64,000 nt of DNA from Curtobacterium ammoniigenes NBRC 101786. GTDB taxonomy: Bacteria; Actinomycetota; Actinomycetes; Actinomycetales; Microbacteriaceae. Of this stretch, positions 35,795 through 45,015 are shown piece by piece. The notes beneath the pieces were generated by a model, which saw only the letters and a program-made list of their open reading frames with translations, was not told the DNA's origin and made no database searches. The DNA is taken from contig NZ_BCSV01000002.1 in NCBI RefSeq assembly GCF_001571045.1, positions 310,001 through 374,000 of the forward strand, written 5' to 3'. Position 1 is the stretch's first letter. Every line of letters begins with the position of its first letter. Position numbers and translations under genes: made by a program.

Positions 35795-36560
35795 ACCCCT
35801 TCGGATTCTCCATCTGTATCCGAGGGAACTCAATCTCTACGGCGATCACGGAAACGTGGTCACACTCGTGCGTCGACTCGCATGGCACGGCTTCCGGTCC
35901 GACGTTGTGGAGCATCACCCCGGCGGCGAGATTCCCACCGATGTCGACCTGATCATCGGCGGGGGCGGCCAAGACAGCGGACAGATCGCCGTCCATGACG
36001 ACATGCGTGCAAATCGGGAACGGCTGCACGCGCTCGCTGCGGACGGAGTTCCCGTCCTCGCGGTCTGCGGGCTCTATCAATTGCTTGGCCATGCGTTCAT
36101 CACCGTCGACGGTGTCACGCTCGACGGCATCGGCCTCCTCGACATCGACACTCGTGCCTCCGGGAGTCGCCTCACCGGAACGGTCGTGGCCGATTCACCA
36201 TTCGGCACGCTCGTCGGATTCGAGAATCACAGCGGTCGCACATTCCTCGGTGGTCGCGCGCAGGCACTCGGAACGGTGACTCGGGGGAGTGGCAACAATG
36301 GCGGTGACGGCACGGAAGGCGCCCGGCAGGGCTCGGTGATCGGAACCTATCTGCATGGTCCGGTACTGCCGAACAATCCGATGCTCGCGGACCATCTGAT
36401 CTCGGCGGCTGTGCAGCGCCGGTTCGGCCGGTTCGTTCCGCGCCTGATCGATGACAGTGCGGCACAGCGTGCCCGGGCAGAGCTCACCGGAGAGGCGGGT
36501 TCGACGACCGCATCGAATGCGGCCAAACAGCCGCACCCGGTGCTCAGTATTCGGCGGTGA
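35775..36560 (+). CDS. gatD: lipid II isoglutaminyl synthase, glutamine amidotransferase subunit GatD
   Basis: This 261-aa class I amidotransferase-like subunit releases ammonia from Gln for MurT. It starts with LRILHLYPRELNLYGDHGN, has the oxyanion GGGGQDSGQ, the nucleophile Cys in VLAVCGLYQLLGH (about residue 95) and the catalytic His in GTYLHGPVLPNNP (about 196). A Gly/Asn-rich insertion (about 175-188) precedes the His region. The start overlaps murT, so expression is coupled. Confidence 0.93.
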   Translation: MHDSDPEPLRILHLYPRELNLYGDHGNVVTLVRRLAWHGFRSDVVEHHPGGEIPTDVDLIIGGGGQDSGQIAVHDDMRANRERLHALAADGVPVLAVCGLYQLLGHAFITVDGVTLDGIGLLDIDTRASGSRLTGTVVADSPFGTLVGFENHSGRTFLGGRAQALGTVTRGSGNNGGDGTEGARQGSVIGTYLHGPVLPNNPMLADHLISAAVQRRFGRFVPRLIDDSAAQRARAELTGEAGSTTASNAAKQPHPVLSIRR

Positions 36561-36659
36561 CGATCTGTGCGGCGCCGTCCAGATGGATGATGCCGCCGTA
36601 CGGCACGATCCATTGCGGCCGCGTATGGCCGAACGGCGCTACCGCGCTACCGTTCCCTC

Positions 36660-38030
36660 ATGCCGAAATCGGGGGGACGGCCACGGTTGTGGTCGGTGCG
36701 GGACTATCGCCTGCTCTGGACGTCGAATGGATTTGGCGATATCGGCGCATCGTTCGCCTCGCTCGCGATGAGCGTGACGGCTGTCCTGACGTTGCACGCC
36801 TCCGCGCTCGAGGTGGCGGTGATCGAAGCGCTCGGTAATGGTGCCTATCTCGTGCTCGGCGTGCCGGTCGGCGCGTGGGCCGACCACGTGCCTCCCAAGC
36901 GATTGCTTGTCGCTGCAGATGCGGCGCGCTTTCTCGCGGTCTTGTCGGTGCCGATCGCCTTCGCCATGCACGCGCTCACCATCGCCCAGCTCATCGGTGT
37001 AGCAGCGGTGACGAGCGCGGCAGGTGTCGTGTTCGACATCGCGCACACAACCGTGCTGCCGAGCATCGTGGGTCGCGACCGCGTCGCCGCCGCCTCGGCC
37101 CAACTCTCCACGGTCGACTCGACCGTCACCGTTGTCGCGCCCGGGCTTGCGGGTGCCGTGATCGCCCGAACCGCCGGACCGGTCGCATACGTTGTCACCG
37201 CAGCAGTGCACTTCGGGTCGTCGATCGCCGCCGCAGCGATGCGCACGGTTCCGGACCGCCGCGCAACGCTGCCCGCGTCGGCTTCCGCGGAGGCCCCGCG
37301 GTTCATGCGGTCCGTCACCGAGGGGCTCCGGTACGTGCTCGCGACCCCGCTCCAGCGGACGTACATGTTCGCCGCCGCGAGCGTCAACCTCGGCGCCGGA
37401 ATGCTCGGGGCGATGCAGGCGCTCTTCGTCTTGCGCTCGCTGGGCATGTCCTCGGCGCAGTTCGGCATCGCGCTCTCCGTCGGCGGCATCGGCGGGATCG
37501 TCGGCGCCGCACTCGGCATGCGTATTCGAGGTGCGCTCGGAGAGATTCGCACCCAGGTGCTCTGCTATGCGCTCCTCCCGATCGCAGTCGCGCCGATGCC
37601 CCTCGCGCCGTTCCTCCCCATTCCTGTCACGGCGTCGATCGCGGCCGAGGAGTTCCTCGTCAGCTTCCTGATCGTAGTGGCGTCGATCAGCACCTCGGGT
37701 ATCTATGCCCGCATCACTCCCGAGCGACTCTTCGGCCGAGTGACCGCGGCCCGGCGCACGATCGGCGTCGGCGTGATTCCGCTCGGCTCGCTGTTCGCCG
37801 GTGTGCTCGCTCCGCTCGTCGGATACGACGCGACGATCTGGATCGGCGCCGCCCTCATGTTCGGCAGTGTGCCGATCTTCTTCTCGTCGCCGGTCGGTCG
37901 GCAGCGCGACCTTCCGCCCGAGTGGGAGGCGCCCCCCAGCTTGTCAACGCCTCCCACCACGGGCGCCCCCTCCTCATCGGCCGCCCCCCTCACGGCGTCC
38001 GATGACGCTAGCCCTGCAAGCGCAGGATGA
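36660..38030 (+). CDS. MFS transporter
   Basis: This 456-aa protein has about 10-12 TM segments starting after a short basic N-terminus (RPRLWSVRDYRLLWTSNGFG, the usual MFS_3/enterobactin-exporter-like entry). The loop 2-3 motif is GAWADHVPPKRLLVAADAAR. The last 55 residues are a Pro/Ser/Thr-rich cytoplasmic tail. Probably a drug or metabolite exporter; substrate unknown. The 3' end overlaps the convergent small gene at 38008 by 23 bp. Confidence 0.85.
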   Translation: MPKSGGRPRLWSVRDYRLLWTSNGFGDIGASFASLAMSVTAVLTLHASALEVAVIEALGNGAYLVLGVPVGAWADHVPPKRLLVAADAARFLAVLSVPIAFAMHALTIAQLIGVAAVTSAAGVVFDIAHTTVLPSIVGRDRVAAASAQLSTVDSTVTVVAPGLAGAVIARTAGPVAYVVTAAVHFGSSIAAAAMRTVPDRRATLPASASAEAPRFMRSVTEGLRYVLATPLQRTYMFAAASVNLGAGMLGAMQALFVLRSLGMSSAQFGIALSVGGIGGIVGAALGMRIRGALGEIRTQVLCYALLPIAVAPMPLAPFLPIPVTASIAAEEFLVSFLIVVASISTSGIYARITPERLFGRVTAARRTIGVGVIPLGSLFAGVLAPLVGYDATIWIGAALMFGSVPIFFSSPVGRQRDLPPEWEAPPSLSTPPTTGAPSSSAAPLTASDDASPASAG

Positions 38031-38175
38031 GTGCGACGGCGGTTGCGACGACAACGACCATGGCAATGCAGTACGCAATGGTCACCGGGTCGTCGCGCAG
38101 CGTGTCGTCGTCGCGCGAGCCTTGCACGGTGCGGTCGGCGTGCGTGCTCCGGCGCACGTCGTCTCGAGAACTCAT
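38008..38175 (-). CDS. small single-span membrane protein
   Basis: This 55-aa protein has a charged N-terminus (Asp/Arg-rich, 1-28) and one hydrophobic helix (TIAYCIAMVVVVATAVALIL, about 32-51). The ATG at 38175 overlaps the stop of the upstream lipoprotein gene (ATGA), supporting co-translation. No function is known. Confidence 0.6.
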   Translation of the reverse strand: MSSRDDVRRSTHADRTVQGSRDDDTLRDDPVTIAYCIAMVVVVATAVALILRLQG

Positions 38176-38861
38176 GAGAACGGCGTGAGCAGTCCGGGCA
38201 CAAGCCGGTTCGGGAACGCCTGCACCAGCTGGTATGTCTTGCCCTCGCCGAACGTCAGCACGATGGTGTGCTGCTGCCACAGGTACGGGGCGAAGGTCAG
38301 TCGGGGCCGGTTGGCGGTGAACTCGTACACAACCGTGCGGGTCCAGCTGCCGTTCGTCTGCTCGTACAGCCCGACTTCGTCCGGACTCGTCGCCGTCGCG
38401 CCCTGGCAGCTCGTGTCCACCAGGTATTCGGTTCCCCCGTCACCGCGAATGTCGCCTTTCGCTGAGTAAAAGGATCCGTACTGGCCCTGGCAGATCTGCA
38501 GACCGGGATGCGGGAGCCCGTTGATCGCTGCGGTCAGACCTGGGACCGTGTCGGTCGAGGTCAGCTGCACCGCAGCGCTCGGCTTCGGTGGCTGTCCGGG
38601 CGGGAAGACGGAGCTGCCGCTGCTCGTGCTGCTGCTCCCGCTCCCGCTGCCGCTGCTGCTCTCGCTGCCGCTCCCGCTGGGTGCGGTGGTCGCGCTGTCG
38701 GGCGCACTCGGCGATGCCGTCGAGGTGCTGCCGGCGGCTGCAGCGGTCGACGGCGCGCTCGCCGAAGCACCGGCCTTCGGCCCGATCGAACCGGCGCACC
38801 CCGTTAGCGCGGCTGTCGCGGCCGCCGCGATGGCGATCGGTGTGACCCATCGATGTCGCAT
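38172..38861 (-). CDS. putative lipoprotein with Ser/Gly-rich spacer
   Basis: This 229-aa exported protein has a signal peptide with lipobox LTGCAG (Cys at about 21), an Ala/Ser/Thr region, a Ser-Gly repeat spacer (about 60-85) and a folded C-terminal domain (about 95-229) with two Cys (ICQGQYG and DTSCQG) that may pair. The ATG at 38861 has GAGGGG upstream and starts directly with MRHRW; an upstream extension to 39017 is rejected. It is divergent from the two-component operon at 39098, so it may be part of its sensing or output. Confidence 0.75.
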   Translation of the reverse strand: MRHRWVTPIAIAAAATAALTGCAGSIGPKAGASASAPSTAAAAGSTSTASPSAPDSATTAPSGSGSESSSGSGSGSSSTSSGSSVFPPGQPPKPSAAVQLTSTDTVPGLTAAINGLPHPGLQICQGQYGSFYSAKGDIRGDGGTEYLVDTSCQGATATSPDEVGLYEQTNGSWTRTVVYEFTANRPRLTFAPYLWQQHTIVLTFGEGKTYQLVQAFPNRLVPGLLTPFS

Positions 38862-39097
38862 TGGATTCCCCTCACGTTGGTCGAGCGCCGCTCTCGCAGG
38901 GCGCTTCGGACAGGGATCACGGTACGGAGGCCGTGTGTCGGAATCATGGCGAGCCTCCAGTCCGCGACCCGGGTGCCGGCTGCTCATCCCCATGGGCGAG
39001 CCGATCCCGGCTGTCACACAACTGACACGGAACGGACGTTTCCGTTCCGAGGTCGGGCGCGACGATGATGGAACACGAGGAAGGGGGCGATCTCGCC

Positions 39098-39595
39098 ATG
39101 CGGAGATCCACTGTCCGGCGCAGACCCGCGCTCATCGTCGGCGCGATCGGGAGCGCGCTGCTGGTGTGCGCCGTCGCGATCGTCGCCATGCTGCGGCTGC
39201 CCGGCGCCGATGCCGCCCCCCAGGCCGCAGAGCCGTTCACCACTGCCTACTACGCGGGCTGCCGGAATGACGCGGTCGCGGCGCCGTTCAGCGTGCCGAT
39301 CTGGTGTTCGTCGACTGATCAAGTCCTCGACGATCTGGTGTGGACGAAGTGGGGCGGCCGAGCATCGACCGCGACGGGCGTGTTTCTCGACAATCCGTGC
39401 GACTGCAATGGGGGCACGCTCAACCGATACCCGATCGTCGTCACGTTCACGCATCCGGTGTCGGTTGCCGGCGTCGACCGGTACGAACAGCTGCAGATCA
39501 CGTTCTCCGCAGCGCGCCCGGCATGGGCGTACCAGCAGTCGATGACGTTCTTCTGGAGCCCGGAGGGGTTCGTGTCGGACCAGATGCCGTCGTGA
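39098..39595 (+). CDS. exported protein, first gene of a two-component operon
   Basis: This 165-aa protein has one N-terminal TM/signal anchor (IVGAIGSALLVCAVAIVAML, about 14-33) and an extracytoplasmic domain with four Cys (AGCRND, PIWCSS, and the CDC pair), possibly disulfide-linked. AAGGGGG precedes the ATG. Its TGA overlaps the GTG of the response regulator, so it is translated with the signalling pair and may be an accessory sensor. No known family. Confidence 0.7.
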   Translation: MRRSTVRRRPALIVGAIGSALLVCAVAIVAMLRLPGADAAPQAAEPFTTAYYAGCRNDAVAAPFSVPIWCSSTDQVLDDLVWTKWGGRASTATGVFLDNPCDCNGGTLNRYPIVVTFTHPVSVAGVDRYEQLQITFSAARPAWAYQQSMTFFWSPEGFVSDQMPS

Positions 39596-40266
39596 CCGAT
39601 CTCATCGGCCGACGCCTGGTGCTCGCGGAAGATGACGAGGACATCCGCGAGACGACCGCGCTCCTGCTCACACGGCACGGGTTCACGGTCACGGCCGTGC
39701 AGGACGGTGTGGAGGCTCTCACCGCGATCGAACAGGAGCACCCCGACGCGGTCATCCTCGACATCGCGATGCCTCGGCTCGATGGGCTCGCGCTCGTTCG
39801 TCGGCTCGGCGATTCGGCGCCGCCGGTCATCTTCTTGACGGCACGAGACCTGCCGTCGGATGTGGTGCACGGACTGTCGCTCGGCGCGGACGACTACATT
39901 GCCAAGCCCTTCGATGCAGACGTGCTCGTCGCGCGCATCGAGGCGGTCATTCGCCGCGCGAACCGAGGAGCGGCTCCCGAGGAGCCCATCGACGGCGTGA
40001 CGCTCGACCGCCACGGCAAAGCGGTGTACCGCGACGGGAACGCGGTCGCAGTCAGTGCAACCGAGTACCGCGTGCTCGAGGCGCTTCTCGACAACCGAGG
40101 CAATGTGCTCTCCCGTTCGCAGATCGTGGACCTCGCGTGGGATTCGTCCTGGCAGGACGATCGGGTCGTCGACACGAATGTGCAGCGATTGCGGAAGAAG
40201 CTCGGACCGGACGTCATCGAGACCGTGCGCGGCTTCGGCTATCGAATCCCGCGGGTGCCGCTGTGA
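39592..40266 (+). CDS. OmpR/PhoB-family response regulator
   Basis: This 224-aa regulator has a receiver (LVLAEDDEDIRETTALL; Asp in AVILDIAMPRLDG at about 54; TARD; Lys in YIAKPFD) and a winged-helix output domain (about 125-220; SATEYRVLEALLDNRGNVLS and DDRVVDTNVQRLRKKLG). The GTG at 39592 is preferred to longer frames because it begins right before the receiver and overlaps the preceding stop. The kinase follows with a 4-nt overlap. Confidence 0.93.
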   Translation: MTDLIGRRLVLAEDDEDIRETTALLLTRHGFTVTAVQDGVEALTAIEQEHPDAVILDIAMPRLDGLALVRRLGDSAPPVIFLTARDLPSDVVHGLSLGADDYIAKPFDADVLVARIEAVIRRANRGAAPEEPIDGVTLDRHGKAVYRDGNAVAVSATEYRVLEALLDNRGNVLSRSQIVDLAWDSSWQDDRVVDTNVQRLRKKLGPDVIETVRGFGYRIPRVPL

Positions 40267-41549
40267 CGCGCTGGGTCTCCGAGCCGGCGACAGGGCGCCG
40301 CCCCACAGTCGGCGCCCGTGTTCCTTTGCGTCGATCGCTGCGCCTCCGAACCGCGGCAGCAATGGCGCTGCTCGCGGTGACGCTCGTGCTCGCCACCGGC
40401 GCGGTCTTCGCGCGCGCGAGTATCGTCGGCGCGCGCGACCAGCTCCGCGCACAGGCGACGGCGCAGCTTCGCGTCGCAATCGCTACGGAGGCATTCGGCG
40501 GCTCCCTGCCATCCGGCGCGACGACCGATCCCTCCGTCGTGCCGCGGCCGCTCCTCGACGCGATCGGGAGCAATCAGGTCGAGACGTACGACGACGGCGC
40601 CGACATGTGGGCGGCGAGGGCCCAGCACAGCGGCGTGATCGCCACACGACTGCCGGACACGCCCATCGTCGACCAATGGCGTCGCCTCGAAGCCACGTTC
40701 GCGATCGGCGGCCTTCTCGCCGCCGTGGTGGCCGCGAGCGTGTCATGGATCGTCGCCGGACGCCTGACCGCGCGGCTCCGCGCGACAAGCCGGACGGTCA
40801 ACGACGTGATCACGGGTCGCGCGGAACCCGCGCTGAGCGGGAACGACGAAGTCGCCGTCCTCACGCGGGGCCTCGCCGAGACGGCGGCCGCGCTGGCGTC
40901 CCGGCTCGACCGGGAGCGCGCCGTCACCGCGGACGTCGCCCACGACCTCAAGACACCGCTGACTGCGCTCGTCAGCGCCGCCACTCTCCTCCCGCCGTCT
41001 GCAGAGGCAGCGCGCGTGCAGCGACTCGTCGCACGGCTGCGCGCGCTCGTCGAGGACCTGCTGCGGCTCGCGCGCACGCAGCATGAGGACGTGGGCCCGG
41101 GGGTCGAGCGGCCACTCGCGGACGCGATCGCAGCCGCCGTTCGGTCCGCGGAGTGCGCCGACGCAGTGGTCTGGAGCGATGGTGGAACCCGCGACTCGCC
41201 TCCGGACCGTACGTTCGTCACGGATGCGCCACAGGGGCACATCGACCGGATCGTCGCGAACCTCGTGCAGAACGCGTGTCGGCACGGGCGCGGGGACGTG
41301 CGCGTCACCGTCGCGGGCAGCGCGGTGATGGTCGCTGACGCGGGCGATGGGTTCCCGGAATCGTTGCTGGCCGGCGGCCCACGACGATTCGGCGCGCTCG
41401 GAGCGCAGGCGGGATCGGGACTGGGCCTGGCGATCGTCGCGCACCACGTCGACGCGATCGGCGCGGTGCTGGAGTTGGAGAACACGCAGCACGGAGCGCT
41501 CGCAACCGTGCGGTTCCCGCACGGCCAGCGCGGCCGATCTCTGCGCTGA
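40263..41549 (+). CDS. sensor histidine kinase
   Basis: This 428-aa kinase has TM1 (about 31-53), a sensor loop of about 95 residues, TM2 (about 147-168), HAMP (about 170-220), HisKA with TADVAHDLKTPLTALVSAAT (His at about 233) and a compact HATPase_c: VANLVQNACRHGRGD (N box), VADAGDGFP (G1) and GSGLGLAIVAHHV (G2). GTG start overlaps the regulator stop. It resembles VanS/CseC-like kinases in layout. The dimerisation helix is shorter than usual. Confidence 0.9.
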   Translation: MTRWVSEPATGRRPTVGARVPLRRSLRLRTAAAMALLAVTLVLATGAVFARASIVGARDQLRAQATAQLRVAIATEAFGGSLPSGATTDPSVVPRPLLDAIGSNQVETYDDGADMWAARAQHSGVIATRLPDTPIVDQWRRLEATFAIGGLLAAVVAASVSWIVAGRLTARLRATSRTVNDVITGRAEPALSGNDEVAVLTRGLAETAAALASRLDRERAVTADVAHDLKTPLTALVSAATLLPPSAEAARVQRLVARLRALVEDLLRLARTQHEDVGPGVERPLADAIAAAVRSAECADAVVWSDGGTRDSPPDRTFVTDAPQGHIDRIVANLVQNACRHGRGDVRVTVAGSAVMVADAGDGFPESLLAGGPRRFGALGAQAGSGLGLAIVAHHVDAIGAVLELENTQHGALATVRFPHGQRGRSLR

Positions 41550-41583
41550 GCGATACGCATGCGCGTGTGCCAGGATCGCACGC

Positions 41584-42393
41584 ATGAGCCCGGACGAGCA
41601 GCGCGAGCTCGACGCGCTTCGTGCACGCGCGTTCGGGCCGCGCGCCGACATCGCACAGGATCCGGCTGCCCTCGAGCGACTCGCTGAGCTCGAGCGCGCC
41701 GCGGTCGCCGTGCGCGTCCGCCAGTCTGATCCGCTCCTCATCCCGGCGCGCTCGGGCTCCGGGGATCGCGCGCCAGCGGCCGTGCTGAGTCCCCCCTCCG
41801 CGTCGGAGAACGCTGACGAGCTTCCCCGGGCCGGCTCGGCGACCACGGGGGAGGCCACTGAGCATCGACCGGTGACCGGTGCGGTCGCCCCTCTACGATC
41901 GCGGCGCGCAGTGCGGTTCGCGCTCATGGGGTTCATTGCCGCGCTCGTGCTTGTTGTCGGCGGTGTCGCGATCGGCCGCACAACGGCGGCGCAGCAGGGA
42001 GCCGACGGCTCGACGGTGATCGCCCGGCTGCCCGTCGACCCGACCTACAAGCCGCCTGCCGCACTGCAGGGCTCGGCGGTTGCAATTGTGACCGGGTTTC
42101 GCGACTTTCACGGGCTGCGTCCGATCCTCGGCCGAGGCGCCTGGTTCGGCACAAACAGTTCCGAATACTGCCTCTTCGTCTACCCGCAGGCCTTCGTCGT
42201 CGACTCGTCCGCGCCCAGCTACACGGGCCCGCAATGGACTGGATGCGGGGCCGGAGCGTTTCCGCCCGAGACCCAGCTCGATGTCACCGGAGATCTTCCT
42301 GCCTCGGTTCGTGCCCCGTTCTCCGGTCCGACCGCCTTACGATTCGTCTACGACGCAACGAAACGAGAGGTGATTGTCTATGTCGCGAATTAA
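41584..42393 (+). CDS. membrane-anchored protein of unknown function
   Basis: This 269-aa protein has a cytoplasmic N-terminal helix (1-45, Glu/Arg/Leu-rich), a Pro/Ala linker, one TM (about 112-133, ALMGFIAALVLVVGGVAIG) and an extracytoplasmic domain of about 130 residues with two Cys (EYCLFVY and WTGCGAG). It starts 34 bp after the kinase gene and is the third exported protein around this two-component system. The topology suits a signal protein or anti-sigma-like factor, but no partner is visible. Confidence 0.7.
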   Translation: MSPDEQRELDALRARAFGPRADIAQDPAALERLAELERAAVAVRVRQSDPLLIPARSGSGDRAPAAVLSPPSASENADELPRAGSATTGEATEHRPVTGAVAPLRSRRAVRFALMGFIAALVLVVGGVAIGRTTAAQQGADGSTVIARLPVDPTYKPPAALQGSAVAIVTGFRDFHGLRPILGRGAWFGTNSSEYCLFVYPQAFVVDSSAPSYTGPQWTGCGAGAFPPETQLDVTGDLPASVRAPFSGPTALRFVYDATKREVIVYVAN

Positions 42394-42452
42394 CGTCTTC
42401 CACGTGCCCACCCGCTGAGGCGACGCATCCATGCTCGGGAGTACCCCACCCG

Positions 42453-42857
42453 TCAGTTCGGCAGGAGTTCGGCGAGCAGCGCTTCGACGCGGAGCTTGAT
42501 CTCGTCGCGGATGGGCCGCACCTCCTCGATACCCTTGCCGGCCGGGTCGGTCAGCGCCCAGTCTTCGTACCGCTTCCCGGGGAAGATCGGGCAGGCATCC
42601 CCGCACCCCATCGTGATGACCGCGTCGGAGGCGCGCACGTCCTCCGTTGCGAGGAGCCGCGGCGTGTTCTCGGTGATATCGATCCCGAGCTCCGCCATCG
42701 CGGCGACAGCGACCGGATTGATCTGATCACCCGGTTCGCTGCCTCCGGACAGCACGCGGACGCGGTCGCCGCCGAGCTCTTTCGCGAAACCGGCGGCCAT
42801 CTGCGAGCGGCCGGCGTTGTGGACGCACACGAACAGGATCGTCGCGGGTTCGGGCAT
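42453..42857 (-). CDS. arsenate reductase-like low-molecular-weight phosphatase
   Basis: This 134-aa protein has the LMW-phosphatase P-loop FVCVHNAGRSQMAAGF (Cys at about 10, Arg 7 later), the two further Cys of the thioredoxin-linked ArsC mechanism in MGCGDACPIFPGK (about 82-90), and the general-acid Asp in WALTDPAGKG. All three Cys argue for arsenate reductase rather than a tyrosine phosphatase. ATG at 42857 has GAGGAGG upstream. No arsR or arsB is adjacent. Confidence 0.85.
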   Translation of the reverse strand: MPEPATILFVCVHNAGRSQMAAGFAKELGGDRVRVLSGGSEPGDQINPVAVAAMAELGIDITENTPRLLATEDVRASDAVITMGCGDACPIFPGKRYEDWALTDPAGKGIEEVRPIRDEIKLRVEALLAELLPN

Positions 42858-42948
42858 GCGTGCCTCCTCGTACGGGAACTCCGTCGATGCGGGTCGGTCG
42901 GCTTCGACTCCAGTATGGTGTGCGCGAACGATCACATCAGGAGCGGCC

Positions 42949-43260
42949 ATGATTCTTCGGACGGCGTGGGCACTGCTGCCGTTCGCGGTGTGGCTGGACG
43001 TCTGGCTCCATCAGGCGGTGACCGCCCCGGCCGTGACACTGCTTGCGATCACGCTCTGCGCAGCGGCCGCGCTCTGCATCCTCGCTCGGCGGCCGGTCCC
43101 CGTCTCGTCGGGCATGCGCTTGCCGATCATCGTCCGACTCCGCGAGCGCATTGGAGTCGACTCCAGTCAGCCGACACCGCCAGATCGGCAGCGCCCGCAA
43201 CGCCCGCGCGCGCCGACGACGGCTGCCCACTGCCGCCGTTTCGCTGGCGCACGCTCCTGA
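42949..43260 (+). CDS. small membrane protein (DUF6412-like)
   Basis: This 103-aa protein has two hydrophobic segments (about 3-20 and 26-48) followed by a basic, Pro/Arg-rich tail. The layout resembles DUF6412 actinobacterial proteins, although the C-terminal motif is not convincing. AGGAGC precedes the ATG. It is divergent from the arsenate-reductase-like gene with 91 bp between. Confidence 0.5.
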   Translation: MILRTAWALLPFAVWLDVWLHQAVTAPAVTLLAITLCAAAALCILARRPVPVSSGMRLPIIVRLRERIGVDSSQPTPPDRQRPQRPRAPTTAAHCRRFAGARS

Positions 43261-43672
43261 CACACCTGGTCCGGTCTTCCTGATCGGTGTTGCGGCGACG
43301 TGACGGCCGATGCGGCGATACGCGCATCGTTCCGACTCGCCGCGAAGGACTTATCTAGTGTTTGTCTGCTCTTGGAGGCGCGGGCGTGCCTCCGCCGTTC
43401 CCCATCAGCGCCCAGGATGGCGCCGCTTACGGCTGACTCGAGCGCTGGTCGCGCGACGAGTGCGGAGGCTGCACCGGGCCTCCGCACTCGTCACCGGCTG
43501 GGTGTGGGTTGCGGCGATCTCGATGGTCGGCGTCGAGATGTTCGACGTCATCTTCGGGACTTTTCTGCTCGCTCCCGAATTGCTCCCCGTCGTGCTCCTG
43601 GCGCTCGCCGCAGCGTGGTACTTCCGTGGAGCACTGACGGCCGGTGTTCGCGTGGTGCGCGAGCGTCTGCAC
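43261..43672. other. region with a possible decayed membrane-protein frame
   Basis: A plus-strand frame (43310-43849) contains a plausible two-TM stretch at about 43498-43650 (GWVWVAAISMVGVEMFDVIF and LLPVVLLALAAAWYF). Its N-terminus is Arg/Ser-rich without a ribosome site, and its 3' end runs antisense into the 43673 gene. It could be a decayed gene; I do not support an intact CDS. Confidence 0.3.
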
Positions 43673-44662
43673 TCAGGCTGCGCTTGCGTTGTCGCGTGCG
43701 CCCGGAGCGCGAAACGCCGAGAGCGCCACGGTGACCATATAGCCCGCCGCGATCCAGCCGATCGCGAGAGGGCTGCCGCCATACGCCCGGAAGTGGACCA
43801 TCAGGACCGCCGTGAAGGGCAGCGTCGCCATGATGATCACGGCACCTAGCGCACGCCGGTGCGCGAGGAAGCATCCGAGGGCGACGATCATGGCAAGGAG
43901 CACGCCAACCGTCGACGCGCCGTCTCCGACGACGACGAAGAAGAAATCGCCAGCGCCGGTGCGCCCGGACGCGAATGACGACGCGCCTGTCCCCGATACA
44001 AAGGCCGCCACGAGGAATGCGACGAACCACGCCGCCGTCGTGATGAACAGGCGATTAGGTGCCGGACGCCTCCCGACGAGACCGATGGCGCTCAAGACGG
44101 CGACAAACAGTGACGGCTCGCCGCGCAGCCAGATCCAGTGACCCAGGCCGAAATGACCCATGGCGGCGGTGATGAGACCGACGACGACCGCGGCGGCAAG
44201 AGCCAAGCGATACAACTGCTCCGCCGAAACGAGCGCAGCGACGAAGGCGGCGAGAACCATCGCGGCAGCGACAACGAACGGACTCAAGAACGGCCCAAAA
44301 GTGAGATGCTCCGACCTCGATGGGTCGGGGAACGCTGTGGTGAGCCAGACCTGCCGGGAGGCGCGGGCCCAGGGAGCCCATTCGTCGACCACGCCAGTGA
44401 AGAGGCTGAATGCGGCGAGCAGAGCAACCAGGGCGGTCGATGCCCCGTCCCGCACAGCCGCAGGAATCACCGCGTCAAGCCGAGCAACCAGGCCGCCGCG
44501 CACGAGCGAACGCTTATCCACCCCCGTCAGCCGGTCCCGCCCTTCTGCGTCGGCGAGGTCGAGGAAGGTGCCGAGCATCGCCGCGCCGTTTGCCGCCCTC
44601 CATGCTTGTGGATACCAGCGGGACCAGGCGCGGTACTCAACCGCGATGCGATGCGTGCTCAC
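43673..44662 (-). CDS. multi-pass membrane protein paired with PadR
   Basis: This 329-aa protein has a soluble N-terminal segment of about 70 residues (YRAWSRWYPQAWRAANGAAM, resembling the prefix of permeases co-encoded with PadR regulators) and about eight TM segments from residue 75 on. It starts with GTG overlapping the PadR stop. No transport motif is recognised. Its operon structure suggests expression is controlled by the adjacent PadR regulator. Confidence 0.75.
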   Translation of the reverse strand: MSTHRIAVEYRAWSRWYPQAWRAANGAAMLGTFLDLADAEGRDRLTGVDKRSLVRGGLVARLDAVIPAAVRDGASTALVALLAAFSLFTGVVDEWAPWARASRQVWLTTAFPDPSRSEHLTFGPFLSPFVVAAAMVLAAFVAALVSAEQLYRLALAAAVVVGLITAAMGHFGLGHWIWLRGEPSLFVAVLSAIGLVGRRPAPNRLFITTAAWFVAFLVAAFVSGTGASSFASGRTGAGDFFFVVVGDGASTVGVLLAMIVALGCFLAHRRALGAVIIMATLPFTAVLMVHFRAYGGSPLAIGWIAAGYMVTVALSAFRAPGARDNASAA

Positions 44663-45006
44663 GCGGCACCCCCTTGCAGCGATCCCCGCCGAATCGAGAG
44701 GCCGCGGCGCGCAGCGTTCGCCTGTTTCTCGAGCTGGTCGGCCTCATGTTCAAGTGCGTCAGCGCCCGCCTCGGTGAGCGCGAAGTAGCGACGGAGGCGA
44801 CCGTCGACCGACTCGTCGCCATCCCGGACGACAAGCCCTTCCACCGTGAGGCGATCGAGAGCGGCGTAGAGCGAGCTCACCTTGAGGCGTACTCGTCCTT
44901 CAGAGATGCGTTCGGCTTCTTGAATGATTGCGTACCCGTGCCGGCGTCCGGCAGCGAGGACAGTCAGAATTGACAGCCCTGGGTCACGGATTCCCCTTGA
45001 TTCCAT
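44659..45006 (-). CDS. PadR-family transcriptional regulator
   Basis: This 115-aa regulator has the PadR winged helix (about 8-85; LSILTVLAAGRRHGYAIIQE, VSSLYAALDRLTVEGLV and RRYFALTEAGADAL) and a short C-terminal helix. It starts 9 bp from a perfect 10+10 bp palindrome, a probable autoregulatory operator. The membrane protein downstream is translationally coupled. Confidence 0.92.
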   Translation of the reverse strand: MESRGIRDPGLSILTVLAAGRRHGYAIIQEAERISEGRVRLKVSSLYAALDRLTVEGLVVRDGDESVDGRLRRYFALTEAGADALEHEADQLEKQANAARRGLSIRRGSLQGGAA

Positions 45007-45015
45007 GACCGTCAC

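Noticed and set aside
43310..43849. 179-codon plus-strand frame with two hydrophobic stretches
   Set aside because: No credible start, Arg/Ser-rich beginning and a long antisense overlap with the PadR-linked membrane gene; kept only as a possible relic.
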